64,000 nt of DNA from Micractinium sp. NFX-FRZ. Lineage: Eukaryota; Chlorophyta; Trebouxiophyceae; Chlorellales; Chlorellaceae. A model generated the notes under the pieces. It did not search any database and was not told the origin of the DNA. It was given only the letters and a program-made list of their open reading frames with translations. Of this stretch, positions 54,101-64,000 are shown in pieces. The stretch's first letter is position 1. Each line of letters opens with the position of its first letter. The position numbers and the translations under genes were made by a program. Where the stretch lies: positions 124,001-188,000 of the forward strand of contig JAPTJF010000031.1 of assembly GCA_029339195.1 (NCBI GenBank), written 5' to 3'.

Positions 54101-56407
54101 CATCGCGGCCTTGCGCCCTGCCTGCCAGTGCGCCAGCCATACGTGCACGAGCACGCACGGCTGTAGAGCGCAGGAGCCTGCAAGGGGTGTAGGGAGCGCC
54201 CACGCCCTGGGTGCTGGCCACCGCTGCAGGCAGCCTGAGAATGGCAGCCTGCCACCTCCGCACCGTGCGCGCTCACACTGTGGGTCCGCCAGTCCCCTGC
54301 TCTGCCCGGTCAACCCTGACCCCCAACCCACTCCCCTGCCTCGCCCCTGCCTCCCTCCCACCCCACACCTGCAGGCCTACTGCACGGGCACCTACAGCGG
54401 TGCCGCCCCGCAGACCAACGACGTGCTGTCCACCTCCATCTCCGAGCCCAGCGGCACCGACGTTGCCATCGACTCTGCCGGTGCGCCCGCCAGTTGTCAT
54501 ATGCTCACGTGCTGCCGCGGCAGCGGCTCATTGGTGCATTGCCTCCGGTCCACCCCCCTGCCCCACCCATCCATAATGCCTTTCCTTGCGTTCCTTGGTG
54601 TCATCCTCCGTACACTTGCCAGGCCAGCGCGTGGTGCCCCGGGGGCCTGGATTATGCAGCTGCCATTGCTGGCCAGGAAGCGCCAGCGCCTCCCGTCTCT
54701 GCGCACAACCAGCCCCTGGCCGTGCTCCTGCGCCAGCGCCCGTGCCTGGTTTGTGTGTTGAGCCACTGCATCCTCACAATTCAACAACACAACCATCTGC
54801 CGCCTCTGCAGGTGTGGTCTATGTGGCGTACCGGTTCCGGGCGGATGCTGGCCAGTCTGACGCGCAGGTGCAGGTCAAGAAGTTTGCCTCGGGAGACTCC
54901 AACTGGTCGATTGTGGGCGCCTCCCAGGCCAGCGGCATCATCACCACAGCGTGAGCCTGCTGTGCTGTGCCGTGCGGTGCGGTGCTGTGCAGTACTGTGC
55001 CGTGCCATGCTGTGCTGTGCTGTGCTGTGCCGTGCTGTGCTGTGCTGCGCTGCGCTATCTGTCAGCCATACCAGCCTCCTGTGCCGTGTTGTGACGCGCT
55101 GCCCTGTTGGAGGATGCATGCTGGCACAGCATGCATGGAAGGGGCTGGGCGGGCACCCCTGCCGTACGGGACCCACCCCTTCTGCTTTCTGGTGCTTGCA
55201 GGGGCACCCGCCCACGGCTGGCCATCTGCGGCACCCAGGTCTATGCCGCTGTTGCCATCAGCACTGCTGGAGCCACACAAAACTTCCTCAGCGTGTAAGC
55301 TTGCATGCTGCGTGTGCTTAATGGCTATACCTTCACTGCTGGTGCCGCCTGCTTGCTGTATGGTTGGCTTTGCGGAGGGCAGTACCCTGCTGCACCGGTG
55401 GTACCATCCAGTGGGGCAGGCCGCCCGGCGTTGGGCTGTGCTAATGGCCCTCTGCCGAACTCTCACCATCAGTCTGCCCCACGCCGCTGCTCCCACACTA
55501 CCGCCGTCCTCGCCTCCCACCCCTCCCCACCGTTGCAGCTACCGGCTGAGCGGTACCGCCTGGCAGGCGTTGGGCAGCTCCCCTCTGGCTGCTGCCGCCG
55601 GCCCCACCACCCTCTACACCTTCAAGTGCATCGCCAGCGCCCCGACAGTGGCGTTTGTGGGCAGCACCGACAAGAAGGTGTATGCGTTCCAGTACTCTAA
55701 CTCGGCATGGCAGCAGCTGGGCGGCGGCGGCTGGGCAGGTGCCTCCGCCGACACCACCCTCGCAATCGACCTTGCACCTGATCCGATCCAGTGCGGCAAA
55801 GCCACGGTGGCAATCCACCACTATACGCCGGGGGGCGCTGTGGTCAACGCCAAGTCCAGCGTGCTGCGCACCACGACCACAGCGTGGGACAGCGTGGCGG
55901 TCAGCAGCGCCAGCGTGGACGCGACAGCTGTCAAGGCAGAGTGCCTGGCGCTGGATGCCGACCGCCAGCCGGTTATCACCGTTGCAGACAACACTGCCGC
56001 CACACCGGACACCGCCACGACGCTGCTCTACCCCTGGTGCGTGCGGGGAGGTGGGAGGCGCCGTGCATGGGGTGATAAAACTGGCACGGCTGGCATGGCT
56101 GGCTGAAGAGCTAGTGCCAGGGCCTGCCTGCCAAGGTCAGAAGGGCCAGGCGTGAGTGGGTGGTGTTCGCGGTTGTTGGTTGAGGCGTTCCCACTGGCCC
56201 CACTGGCCCGACTGGCCCCACAACCTGTGCTGACAGTGTGCTGTGCTGTATGCGTGAACAGGCAGCAGTACGCAGACGAGGCAATTGCGGTGGGCAGGCC
56301 AGTGGCGAAGCGCAGGTGAGAGGCAGGCTTCAGAGGCCGTTCACATTCTCAAGCTGTGCCTCGCCATAACTGGCCCCTGGCACCGCTGCAGGAACGCGCC
56401 AACCTAA
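51186..56407 (+). CDS. Secreted Ser/Pro-rich cell-wall glycoprotein with propeller-like C-terminal domain
   Basis: Fourteen exons close in frame (657 aa): 51186-51261, 51633-51672, 51856-51895, 52137-52273, 52486-52779, 53018-53212, 53470-53629, 53930-54055, 54375-54480, 54812-54950, 55202-55294, 55539-56036, 56262-56315, 56392-56407. A signal peptide is split over exons 1-2 (RVLLSLAIAALVVAG, then LMGAASA). Three exons encode a ~205-residue SPPPP-type region (PSPKPSPPPPSPPPSPLPPP), the hydroxyproline-glycoprotein pattern of algal walls. The C-terminal ~390 residues repeat a blade-like motif: VAVASQGTIYTVVSTSEGWS, VVYVAYRFRADAG, NWSIVGASQASG, VYAFQYSNSAWQQLGGGGW. These resemble beta-propeller blades. 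A role in the wall or at the surface is inferred. I cannot name the family of the globular domain. Confidence 0.82.
54957..55065 (+). repeat. TGTGC(C/T)G low-complexity repeat in an intron
   Basis: A GTGCTGTGCCGTGC-type array starts right after the 54950 exon donor. It is composition-driven and fills much of the first part of that intron. Confidence 0.75.
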
Positions 56408-58156
56408 GCCCCCGGCTCAGAATTCCTGCTTTGGATTCGAGCAAGGGGCGTGAGAGGCATCTCAGCTGCCCAGACAGCACAGCCTACTTCAAGTTCCAGG
56501 TGCCAGCGCCTGGCCCCTGGGCCGGGGCAGAGCACATTGCCACCTTTCCCAGCTTCACAGAAGAGAGTGCCTGCCTCTGCTGACGCATTTCACACAACCA
56601 GCGCGCCCAGGCCTGTAGCCCCTTTCGTACACAGCGGATCCCCTTTCCTATACTTATATCAGGGCATGTGCTGCTATAATTAAAATATAATTATATTCTC
56701 TACTAAACCCCGCATCACGGCCACCAACTACTACCGTCCATAATGTATGCATGCTAATCTATCCGTGATATGCAAAGTCGTGTTTCCTACTCGGGTATCC
56801 TCACTATCGTAGTGTTTAACATGATATGATTCACCTGCATGGTGTGCCAGTCCGCAAGGCGGGGGAGGTGGGCGGGCACTCTGCAGGCGGGCAGACGGCA
56901 GGCTATGCAGCATGTGGAGTTCTGTGTTCTATTGACGCTGACGCCGTCTGTCTGCCGCCTGCCGCCCACTGCGGTGGCGGTGCGCGTTGAGGTGGCGTGG
57001 TGCAAGGCGAGACGAGGTGGGAGCAGGACACGAGCGCCCACACCACGCTTGAGCAGAATTGCTTACAACGCATGTGAGACAGCAACGACTGTCCCGGAAA
57101 TTACGCTGGCCCTCCAACAACAGGCCAAGTACTGAAGGGGGGCGTGAGAGGAAGACAGAACAGATTTCTTTGAAATGCAGGAGAGCAGGGGTGCAGGCAG
57201 GGCATGCAAAAGGGCAGGGCAAGGGGAGACATGTACCGCACACGAAAGAAAATGCAGGGCAAGGGGAGACATGTACCAAAAATGCATGCACCTTGACGAA
57301 ATGTAGGTGGGCGCGGGGCGCAGGAAGTCCTGGGTGGGCACATGAACAAAGGGCGGGGCGTGCAAGGCGCAACTCTGGTGGGTACAGGTGGCAAACAGCT
57401 ACAAGAGGGGCTCGCTCTGTGTGTGGGTTGAAACACACGGCACGAATCAGAGGTGCAAGCACAACTGGGAAAGGGATGAGGAGGACGGGCAAGGGGCTAG
57501 ACAGCAGAATAGAGTGACAGGGGCGACCGGCCAAGCACGGCGGGAGGGCTGGGCGGCGGAGGAGGGGTTGCCTCGCGGCGAGTGCTTGGCAGCAGGCCGG
57601 TGACAGACGGAGAGGGTGCATAGTTGGGCGCGGTGAGGTCAGCTTGGGCTGGCAGGAGCGTGACTAGCTGCGGCAGCCGCTGCAGTTGCACTGGCAGATG
57701 GGGGGAGCAACACTCCATGATGGTTACACGCTTGAGCGCTGTCAGCTGGCTGGATGGCGTCGGATGCTTGGAGCTCTGCCTGCGCGCGGATGCCACCGGA
57801 GGTGCAGTGTGGGGAGCCAAATGGCATCTGCACACAGCAAGGGAGGGGTTGAGGGGAGCAGGAAGGGTGGGGTGCACATTGATCAGATAAGAGGGCGGCC
57901 AATGTTGCGAGGCAATGGTGCGCGCGGATGGGCAGGCAGGCATGCAGGAGGCACGCAGGCACGCACACACACACGCTCGCAGGTAGGGAGGCCTGCAGGC
58001 CGTTGGTCGGGCAGCCAGGCAGCCCAGAGGGCAGTCGGCTGGAAGCAGGCTGGCAGCAGGCGGGGCACGACACACATGCGAAGACTCCAGCTGGGACAGC
58101 CCCACACCCAGCCGCCCGCCCAGCCCCACACACACCTGCCAGAGGCATGCGAGCGC
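56408..58156. other. Convergent intergenic region with an AT-rich island
   Basis: It lies between the stops of the wall glycoprotein (+) and the 58157 gene (-). 56640-56830 is strongly AT-rich for this genome (ATTAAAATATAATTATATTC). Around 57200-57285 a GCAGGGCAAGGGGAGACATG unit occurs twice. A minus-strand TGTAA (near 57724) could end the 58157 transcript. No supported gene. Confidence 0.45.
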
Positions 58157-60496
58157 CTACATGCAGGCCGCCTCAAACTTGATGGCGATGTCGCCGCGCC
58201 CGCCCGGCAGGCTGGCCTTCACCATGCCCCTGGAGCCGCGCAGGAGGCCCTCCGCCTTGCGCAGCTGATGGTAGGGCACCACGATGCGCCCCACAAGCAA
58301 GGGCAGCGGCACGCCCAGCGCGCTGTGCGCGTAAGCGAAGAGCTGGAATGCCAGCCGCAGCTGCTCCTTGGCCTTGCCCAGTCCTGCGTTGCCAGGCAGC
58401 AGAGCATGCAGGGCAGGTTGGGGTAGCGGCAGCAGCACGGCTGCGCACATGCAGGAGCAGCTGTTGGACCAGGCCTTGGCAGCTGGCCTTGCCGCCGGCC
58501 CGGGCGCTGGGTGCCGCCTCTGGCGCAGCCCTTCTGTTGGACCCCTGCTGCTGCCTGGCATGCACACAGCCGGGCCCCCTGCTGGCGCCTCACCTGCCGT
58601 GGACAGCTTGGCTTCCTCAATGACCAACGCGCCGTCCGCGCCGCGGCTCAGCCGCACCGGCGCATCCAGCTCAACCCCTCGCCTGAGCTCCCCACACAGG
58701 GCGAGCGCAAAGGCGATGCCGGGCGACCGGTAGAAGGGGCCCCACTGCCCGTCATCCCCGCCCGACATCAGCAGCTGCAGAACAGGCTCCCGAGTGCCCA
58801 CCGCCTCCGCCTGGGCAGCGGCTGCACGCGCAAACAGGGCGCAAGGGGGCACGCGGGTGGGTGCAGGCAAGCAGGCTGCGCGGCGCCGCACTGCACCACC
58901 CATGCAGCACCCTGCACACCCGTTGGCAGGTCCGAGGGTAGTATGCCCGCGCCACACCCACACAGACAGGCAGGGCGGTGGCCCGGCAACCCACCAGAGC
59001 AGTAGCGGCGCAGCAGCATCACCGCCTGGTGCATCTCAGAATTTGGCGTCGAGTGCCGCGCCACCTGCACAGCAGGCCAACGGTGCAGCAACAGGCGAGG
59101 CCTCACATGGCTGTGGAATCGTGCTCGTCACAAGCAACTGCGTTCTGCCCCAACAGGAGGCTGGCGGAGGCCGCGGCAGCTGCAGGCAGGCCGGCAGGGG
59201 CAGGGGGGCGGCTGGTGGTGGGTTCAAAGCAAGCGGAGGTGCGCGCAGGGGAGTGCGAGCACTGGCAACATGAGGGTGCAGGGTGCAGACACCGCAGGCA
59301 CCGCCGCCAGGCGTTGCCCCCGCTTCACTGCTCACTGCGTGCGCTCGAAAGCGCTTCTCCCACATCGCCCATCTCCCAACCACACCCTCCCACACGCACC
59401 TGGGTTGGGCATGGCAGGCAGGGCAGGCATAGCAGGCATAGCAGGCATGGCGCCCATGGGTGACCCAAAAGGCATGCCTGCTGCCGCCGCCGCCGCCGGT
59501 GCCGCTGCCAGGCTGAACATGAGGGAGCCCAGGCGGCGGCTGCAGCCGCCATCGTTTGCTGCTGCTGCTGCTGCCACCCCATCCGCTCTACACCCCTACC
59601 TGCCCGAGCAGCCGCTCCTCCTCCTGCCACTCTGGCCCGGAGGTTGGCGTGTGGGCAGCGCCATCCACGCCGCCACCGCGGTCGACAGCGCTCCCCCCTG
59701 CAGGCGCGAGCACAGTGACAGGCAAACAGAGGAATGGGCAGGCAGGCAGGCGGGCGGGCAGGCGGGCAGGCAGGCAGGCAGCCAGGCCGGCGGGCGGCAG
59801 GCAGGCGGGCAGGGCATTAGGAATCAAGCTTGCCTGCGACAGCATCCCCTCCACCAGCCGCTTCTTGAGCCGCGCACCGTAGGCTTGTGGAGCCCCGTCC
59901 TGCGGGGCGGGACGGCGCAGCGCAGGGTGAGGAGGGATGGGGTGGCAGAGGGTGAGAGCTGCCTGCAGCTGGCCAGGCAGGCCCCTTTGGGCTCCTGTGC
60001 GTGCACCCCGGCGCAGGGCCACCCCTACCTTCTCAAGCGCCATGGCCAGGCGGCGCTTGCCACGCTTGCCGTGTGGCAGGTTGGCTGCTCGCGCCACCTC
60101 GGGCAGCGACTTCAGCAGCAGAGGCCGCTGGCCTGACCGGCCGGCGGCCGTCAGCTCGAAGACGCTGCCAAGCTCGGTGCGCACTTCAGCTATGTCGCTC
60201 TGCAGGTGTCCCATTATGCCCTCCAGCCCATCCAGCCGCTGCTCGTTATGCTTGAAGAACCCCTGGAACCAGCCTAGCGCATCCTCCAGCCAGCCGTCAT
60301 CCGCCGCCGCTGCCGCGGCCAGAGCAGGCGGCTGCCGCGGCCAGAGCAGGCGGCGGTGGATGACGGCTGGCTGGAGGATGCGCCAGGCTGGTTCCAGGGG
60401 TTCTTCAAGCATAACGAGCCTGCCCTGCGGCTGTCCTCGCGCCGGTGGCGGGCGGGTTGAAGCCCATGGGCAGCGGAGCAGTGCTACAAAGCTCAA
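58157..60496 (-). CDS. Unrecognised protein with conserved-looking C-terminal domain
   Basis: Eight exons can be joined in frame (445 aa): 60496-60029, 59899-59834, 59697-59600, 59539-59400, about 59203-59163 (weak), 59064-58995, 58821-58594, 58383-58157. The first good stretch is DDGWLEDALGWFQGFFKHNE followed by LDGLEGIMGHLQSDIAEVRT, probably helical, then GKRGKRRLAMALEK. A low-complexity Met/Pro/Ala part (MPAMPAMPALPAMPNP) follows. The C-terminal half looks folded: MHQAVMLLRRYCS, GQWGPFYRSPGIAFALALCG, LRLAFQLFAYAHSALGVPLP and SLPGGRGDIAIKFEAACM. I know no matching family. The donor after 59834 is GC. The first ~60 residues are derived from an inverted copy of the following exon, so the true start is uncertain. 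Confidence 0.55.
59736..59818 (+). repeat. GCAG/GCGG tetranucleotide repeat in an intron
   Basis: GCAGGCAGGCGGGCGGGCAG-type array between two exons of the minus-strand 58157-60496 gene. The same GCCTGCCTGCC style recurs in several introns of the window. Confidence 0.85.
60242..60418. repeat. Near-perfect inverted repeat of a coding exon around a 22-bp tandem repeat
   Basis: Arms of about 66 bp (60242-60307 and 60351-60418) are reverse complements with only about two mismatches. The arm encodes DDGWLEDALGWFQGFFKHNE on the minus strand. Between them, GCTGCCGCGGCCAGAGCAGG(CG) is repeated twice exactly (60309-60352). The DNA or RNA could fold into a long hairpin. Confidence 0.9.
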
Positions 60497-61921
60497 CGAG
60501 GCCCGCCGAGGCCGCCAGAGGCCGGCAGAGCAGCAGTTAAGCCCACCCCACCCAGGCGGGACTGCATTATGCTCTGAGCACCGATAGACGTATCCGGTCT
60601 ACTGTCGGAGCAAAGGCGCGGGGGGTGAGGAGGGCTGGCGCTCACAAAGTCTCCCACCCAAAAACGGCTACGCCCCGGCGTGGATTTGGGTGTATGCACG
60701 ATTCTCAGGAGGAAGAAGACTTCAACACACAGTGGGTGACTTTGGTTGGTGATTGGTGGAGATGCTAAACTTGCCGCCGCCAAGAAAGCCTGCCTCCGCC
60801 CGGGCGCGCCCCAGACCCCACCTTGTCACACTCCAGCCTGGGTCAGTTGGGTGATGACCTGTAGCTTACAGCTTCTTCGTGTATTCCTGAACTTAGTAGT
60901 ACAGCTGATCGCGTGGTTCGCCGCGTTGCGTACAGTTGCTGCCGCGCCTGTCCTGTCACCCCGCATTTGTGCCGCGCTGCTCCGCCTGCTCCTGCCACCA
61001 ACCCTGAGTGTGAAACAATCGCAACGTAGTGATGAACCTCCACCCCAGCTGATGCTGTTGGAAACGGAATGTGCACTGGCAGAGAGGCAGCAAGATTTGC
61101 TTTGGAGGAAAGGGAGGTGGGAGGCAGGCAAAGAGAGGAGGGGTGCAGCGCAAGTGCGTGCCTTTCCCACTTACGCCTATCCCTTTAGCGTGTTCTTGTT
61201 CCGTTTTCGACCTTGTATTCAACATATATTTGCTGGAGGTTAATATATGTTTTGAAACGAGAGTTGGGGGTTGCCACGCCGGCATCGCTGGAAGGGGCCT
61301 TGCTGCGCACTGATACAGGCATGAATGCGGCTCTCTAGATGATAGCACGGGACACCCAATTCCGCCCCATGGGCAGGCAGCTCCCCAGACCGCATGGACA
61401 ACCATGCTTACATGGACTCCGACGGCACCTTCCGCACTGCAAGCCAGCTGCCGCCCTGCCGCGGCGCTGAGGTGGCGGCACCGTGCAAGGCTGAAGAGGT
61501 GCTGAGCAGCACGTTGCGCCCAGACCTCGAGCACTGCACAAGCTTCACAACCTGCTGTACACAGCAGGCAGAGCCTGCCGCGTTTGGGCTCCTCCTCGCT
61601 CTCGGACAACCCCGCTCTTTGTCGGAGCACTTCCGGTCGCTTGCAACGTGCACTATTGGCTTTCATTGCTTTACGCGGCGCAGCGGGCGGGGGCAGTGGA
61701 CGGCAAAGGGCATATGATAGGTGGGAGCCATTTTCACAGGTCGATTGCGCCCCTGGTGTTGCACGCGTGCTCAGGGCAGCTTCGCACTTGTGGCGGAGCG
61801 TGTGCTTATTGTTCCCCGAGGCTGTCTGCCACCGCCGCTGCAGGCGCCGGCGCCACCCGCTGAGCAGACCCCCACGAGTGCGGCCTGCACCGCGCCAGCT
61901 TGCAGCCAGCTTCATCTAAAA
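60497..61921. promoter_or_regulatory. Divergent 5' region between the 58157-60496 gene and the SDP1-type lipase
   Basis: 1.4 kb between head-to-head starts. It includes dispersed repeat copy B (60690-61020). Near 61190-61260 it is AT-rich (CATATATTTGCTGGAGGTTA). A 319-residue minus-strand ORF crosses most of it but has no coding character I can support. Confidence 0.4.
60690..61020. repeat. Diverged dispersed repeat, copy B (pairs with 42340-42640)
   Basis: It is collinear with copy A: CAGTGGGTGACTTTGG, AAGAAAGCCTGCCTCCGCC, then a short ORF M-T-CSLQLLRVFLNLVVQ followed by IAWFAALRTVAAA, matching CSLHCFVFAFFEFLMT and VAWFCHLRAVAAG in copy A. Copy B stays open further than copy A. The match at both nucleotide and residue level suggests common origin. 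Confidence 0.5.
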
Positions 61922-64000
61922 ATGGCAGCGGCTGCAGGCAGCCTGGCGCTGCACCTGCTGCAGGGCCTGCGAGGCACGGTCCTTGAGCCGCGGCTGCTGA
62001 AAGCGCTGCTGGTGCTGGGTGCACCGCTGCGCCTGGCAGTGGCGGCAAACCTGTGGGCGGGACGCTCCCTCAAGTGAGCCCCCGCTGCTGGGAGGTGCCT
62101 GATTGATGTGGATTGTATTCAGTGGCAGAGGCGGGGGCGGAAGCCAGCCTGTGTCAGCGGATGCGCATGGCAAGCAGATGGACCACCCACCCGCTGTCCG
62201 CTGCTGGACGCCGGCAGCTGGCAGCAGCTTGCCAGTTTGCCTGCCTGGTCGGCCGGCAATGCACGTATGTCCTCACCTGCCTGCCTTGCACCCGCCCAAC
62301 CATCCACCCATGCCCAGGATCCTGGCTGCTGAGGTGGCTCACCGCCTGCTGGAGCTGGCTGGATGGCTGTTTGGGCATGTGGAGCACCGCCGCCTGCGCG
62401 GATTTGACCGGCGGTACTTCCCGCTGCGCCGCTGGCACGGGGCGCTGGGTGAGTGGCACGGACGGGGATGCATGGGTTGCCGCCACTCCCAGCTGCCATG
62501 CTGGCGCATGGCGCTGTGTCAGTGGGAGTTGAACAGGGAGCAGGGAGGCGACACCTTCCTGCTACCCCGCTGGCATGGAACACAAGACAAGTGACTCTGG
62601 CGGGGTGGCTGGCGTGCGCCAGCTTGCTGGGTGCTGCCTGGTAGTTTCTGGATGATGGGTGCTGCACTTTTTGTGTGCCTGGCACTCCACGCCACGCCCG
62701 TCCCGCCCCACGACAAAGCCATGCCCCCCTGCTTGTGTGCAGCCTCCCTGCTGTCTGCCAAGGCCCTGCAGTGGGCGGTGCAGCTGTGGGTGGACCGCGC
62801 CAGCGGGGCACGCCAGCGCCGCAAGCAGCTGCAGCGCCGCATGCAGACGGCGCAGAGCTACGAGGAGTGGGCGGGGTCTGCGCTGGAGGTGTGTAGGGGT
62901 GCGGTGGGGTGGGGGTGGGGATGGGGGCTTCAGGGCATGGCTGACACCCGCGTGCTGCGCTTGTGAGGGGCAGTGCACGTGGCGGCACGTGACTGTACTG
63001 CAGGGCATTGAGGACCAGTGCATGTGGCCGTACGCAGCTGTACTGCAGGGCATTGAGGGCCAGTGCACGTCGCGGCCTTGCCAGTTGCTCGGCCCCCGAC
63101 AGACAGGCAGCCGCTCACTGGCCCCGTCCTTTGCCCACGCTCCATCCCACTGGCCCTTGCCTGCCTGCCTGCCTGCGTTCCTGCCTGCCCCCCTCGCAGC
63201 TGGGGAGAGGTGCGAGGGCCCCCGCTGTTGCTGGCCTAGGAGACCAACGCTACTTGCCTGCCTGCTTGCCCTTCTCCTGCGGCTCCCTGCAGCTGGAGAG
63301 CATGCGGGGGCTGGACCCTCGCTCCCGCTGGCTCCTGGAGACCCAGTTTTATGACCGACGCCTGCTCCAGGTGCGCCAGGCGTCTCGCTGCAACTGCACG
63401 CTGCCTTGTTGGCGCTTGCTGCATGCGCCCAGCCCCCCCAACAGCTGTCCTGAAGGGCCAAATTCCTTCCCACGCCTGCCCTTCCCCATCCCATCTACAC
63501 CCCTCGCCCCTTGACGGTGTGCTCTGCATCGCTCGTACAGGAGCGGCTGCAGCACCCGCGGCGCCAGCCCAGCTTCCCTGAGCTGCCACCTTTAAGCAAC
63601 CACCTTGCGCTGCCGATCGCTCCCTGAACCACTTGTGCAGGAGCGGCTGCAGTACCTGCGGCGCGTGCGTGAGAGTGGCGACGTGGTGGAGGTCATGTGG
63701 GCGGTGCGCTCCGACCTGCTGCGCAACCTGGGGAACATGACAAACAGGTGGGGTGGGGAGGGGAGGAGGGGGGAGGGGCTGGTTGGCGTCAACTCAAGGG
63801 CGTGACGTGGCGGTGCGTGCAGGCCTGCTGTGCAACTGATGCAAGTGTTCAGATGACGGTACATTTAATGAGGGAAGCCGTGGTTTGTTACCCGAAAGGT
63901 CCAGCAGCTGCAGGCCCCACCCCCACTGCTCCTTCCGTCTGGCTGCCCCTTCCTCCTGCCCCCGCAGCGCGCTGCACGAGCACTTTCCCGTGGTGCCGGA
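61922..64000 (+). CDS. SDP1: SDP1-type patatin triacylglycerol lipase, N-terminal part (cut by window edge)
   Basis: SDP1 lipases start the breakdown of stored triacylglycerol on lipid droplets. Six exons are visible, all in phase: 61922-62073, 62318-62448, 62743-62888, 63293-63370, 63641-63747, 63968 onward. The hydrophobic N-terminus (LLKALLVLGAPLRLAVAANL) and basic segment (ARQRRKQLQRRM) are followed by the DUF3336 domain. Its hallmark reads AQSYEEWAGSALELESM, then YDRRLLQERLQYLRRVRESG and EVMWAVRSDLLRNLGNMTN, ending SALHEHFPVVPE. This order (TYEEWA, ELxxRLxxLRxxRxxGD, RxDLxRNLGNM) is typical of plant SDP1 upstream of the patatin domain. The GxSxG catalytic part lies beyond the window. A partial second copy of the 63641 exon start is at 63541-63575. 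Confidence 0.88.

Noticed and set aside
57497..57830. Minus-strand piece reading LTALKRVTIMECCSPHLPVQ, LRR-like
   Set aside because: Only about one and a half repeats, no matching upstream exon, and a TGTAA signal lies inside it. It is more likely the 3' UTR of the 58157 gene.
60956..61915. A 319-codon minus-strand open frame
   Set aside because: It covers the divergent 5' region of the SDP1-type gene. It shows no domain, repeat or splice support, and the residues look random.

Overview
The window is nuclear DNA of a GC-rich green alga, most likely a Chlorella-like trebouxiophyte. The evidence is many short exons split by GT-AG (and some GC-AG) introns, strong C/G third-position bias, a cytosolic HSP90 ending in MEEVD, a plant-type CCR4 with a MYND-like N-terminus, an SDP1-type lipase and a Ser-Pro-rich cell-wall glycoprotein. 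There are no operons and no CRISPR array, and I found no convincing tRNA or rRNA gene. I rebuilt exon chains by hand from splice consensus and reading phase. Most models close in frame from start to stop.

Layout. 1-895 (-) is the 5' part of a TFIIS gene, divergent from a CCR4 deadenylase (1258-9045, +). 11514-14725 (-) is a Gln/Ser-rich unknown and 15145-16362 (-) a small predicted secreted protein. 17239-18160 (+) is a small predicted plastid membrane protein. 19336-28234 (+) is HSP90 with 20 exons. 29072 onward (+) is a cysteine-rich protein whose 3' end runs into a dispersed repeat that also sits just after HSP90. 31589-34226 (-) and 39400-42191 (-) are two F-box/LRR paralogs with identical intron positions, flanking a multi-pass membrane protein (35250-38956, +). 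43171-45659 (-) is an Ala/Pro-rich unknown, divergent from a small hydrophilic protein (45816-48576, +). 51186-56407 (+) is a secreted proline-rich wall protein with a propeller-like C-terminal domain. 58157-60496 (-) is an unknown protein, divergent from the 5' half of an SDP1-type triacylglycerol lipase (61922-64000, +).

The genes do not form a pathway. They are an ordinary nuclear mixture: transcription elongation, mRNA deadenylation, protein folding, predicted ubiquitin-ligase adaptors, cell wall and lipid breakdown.

The most unusual signal runs across genes. Introns repeatedly carry decayed local copies of the neighbouring exon edge, including its splice site, usually 50-250 bp away. 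I see this in at least nine genes and more than twenty places, and two genes show the same thing at their stop codon. Some copies would splice in frame, for example a 45-nt HSP90 cassette and a 15-bp shifted donor. Other structural signals are a pair of nearly identical 236-243 bp repeats with an oligo-T/TTTG edge, a diverged repeat pair upstream of two genes, a ~66-bp near-perfect inverted repeat of a coding exon, and a TTTAGG array inside an intron.
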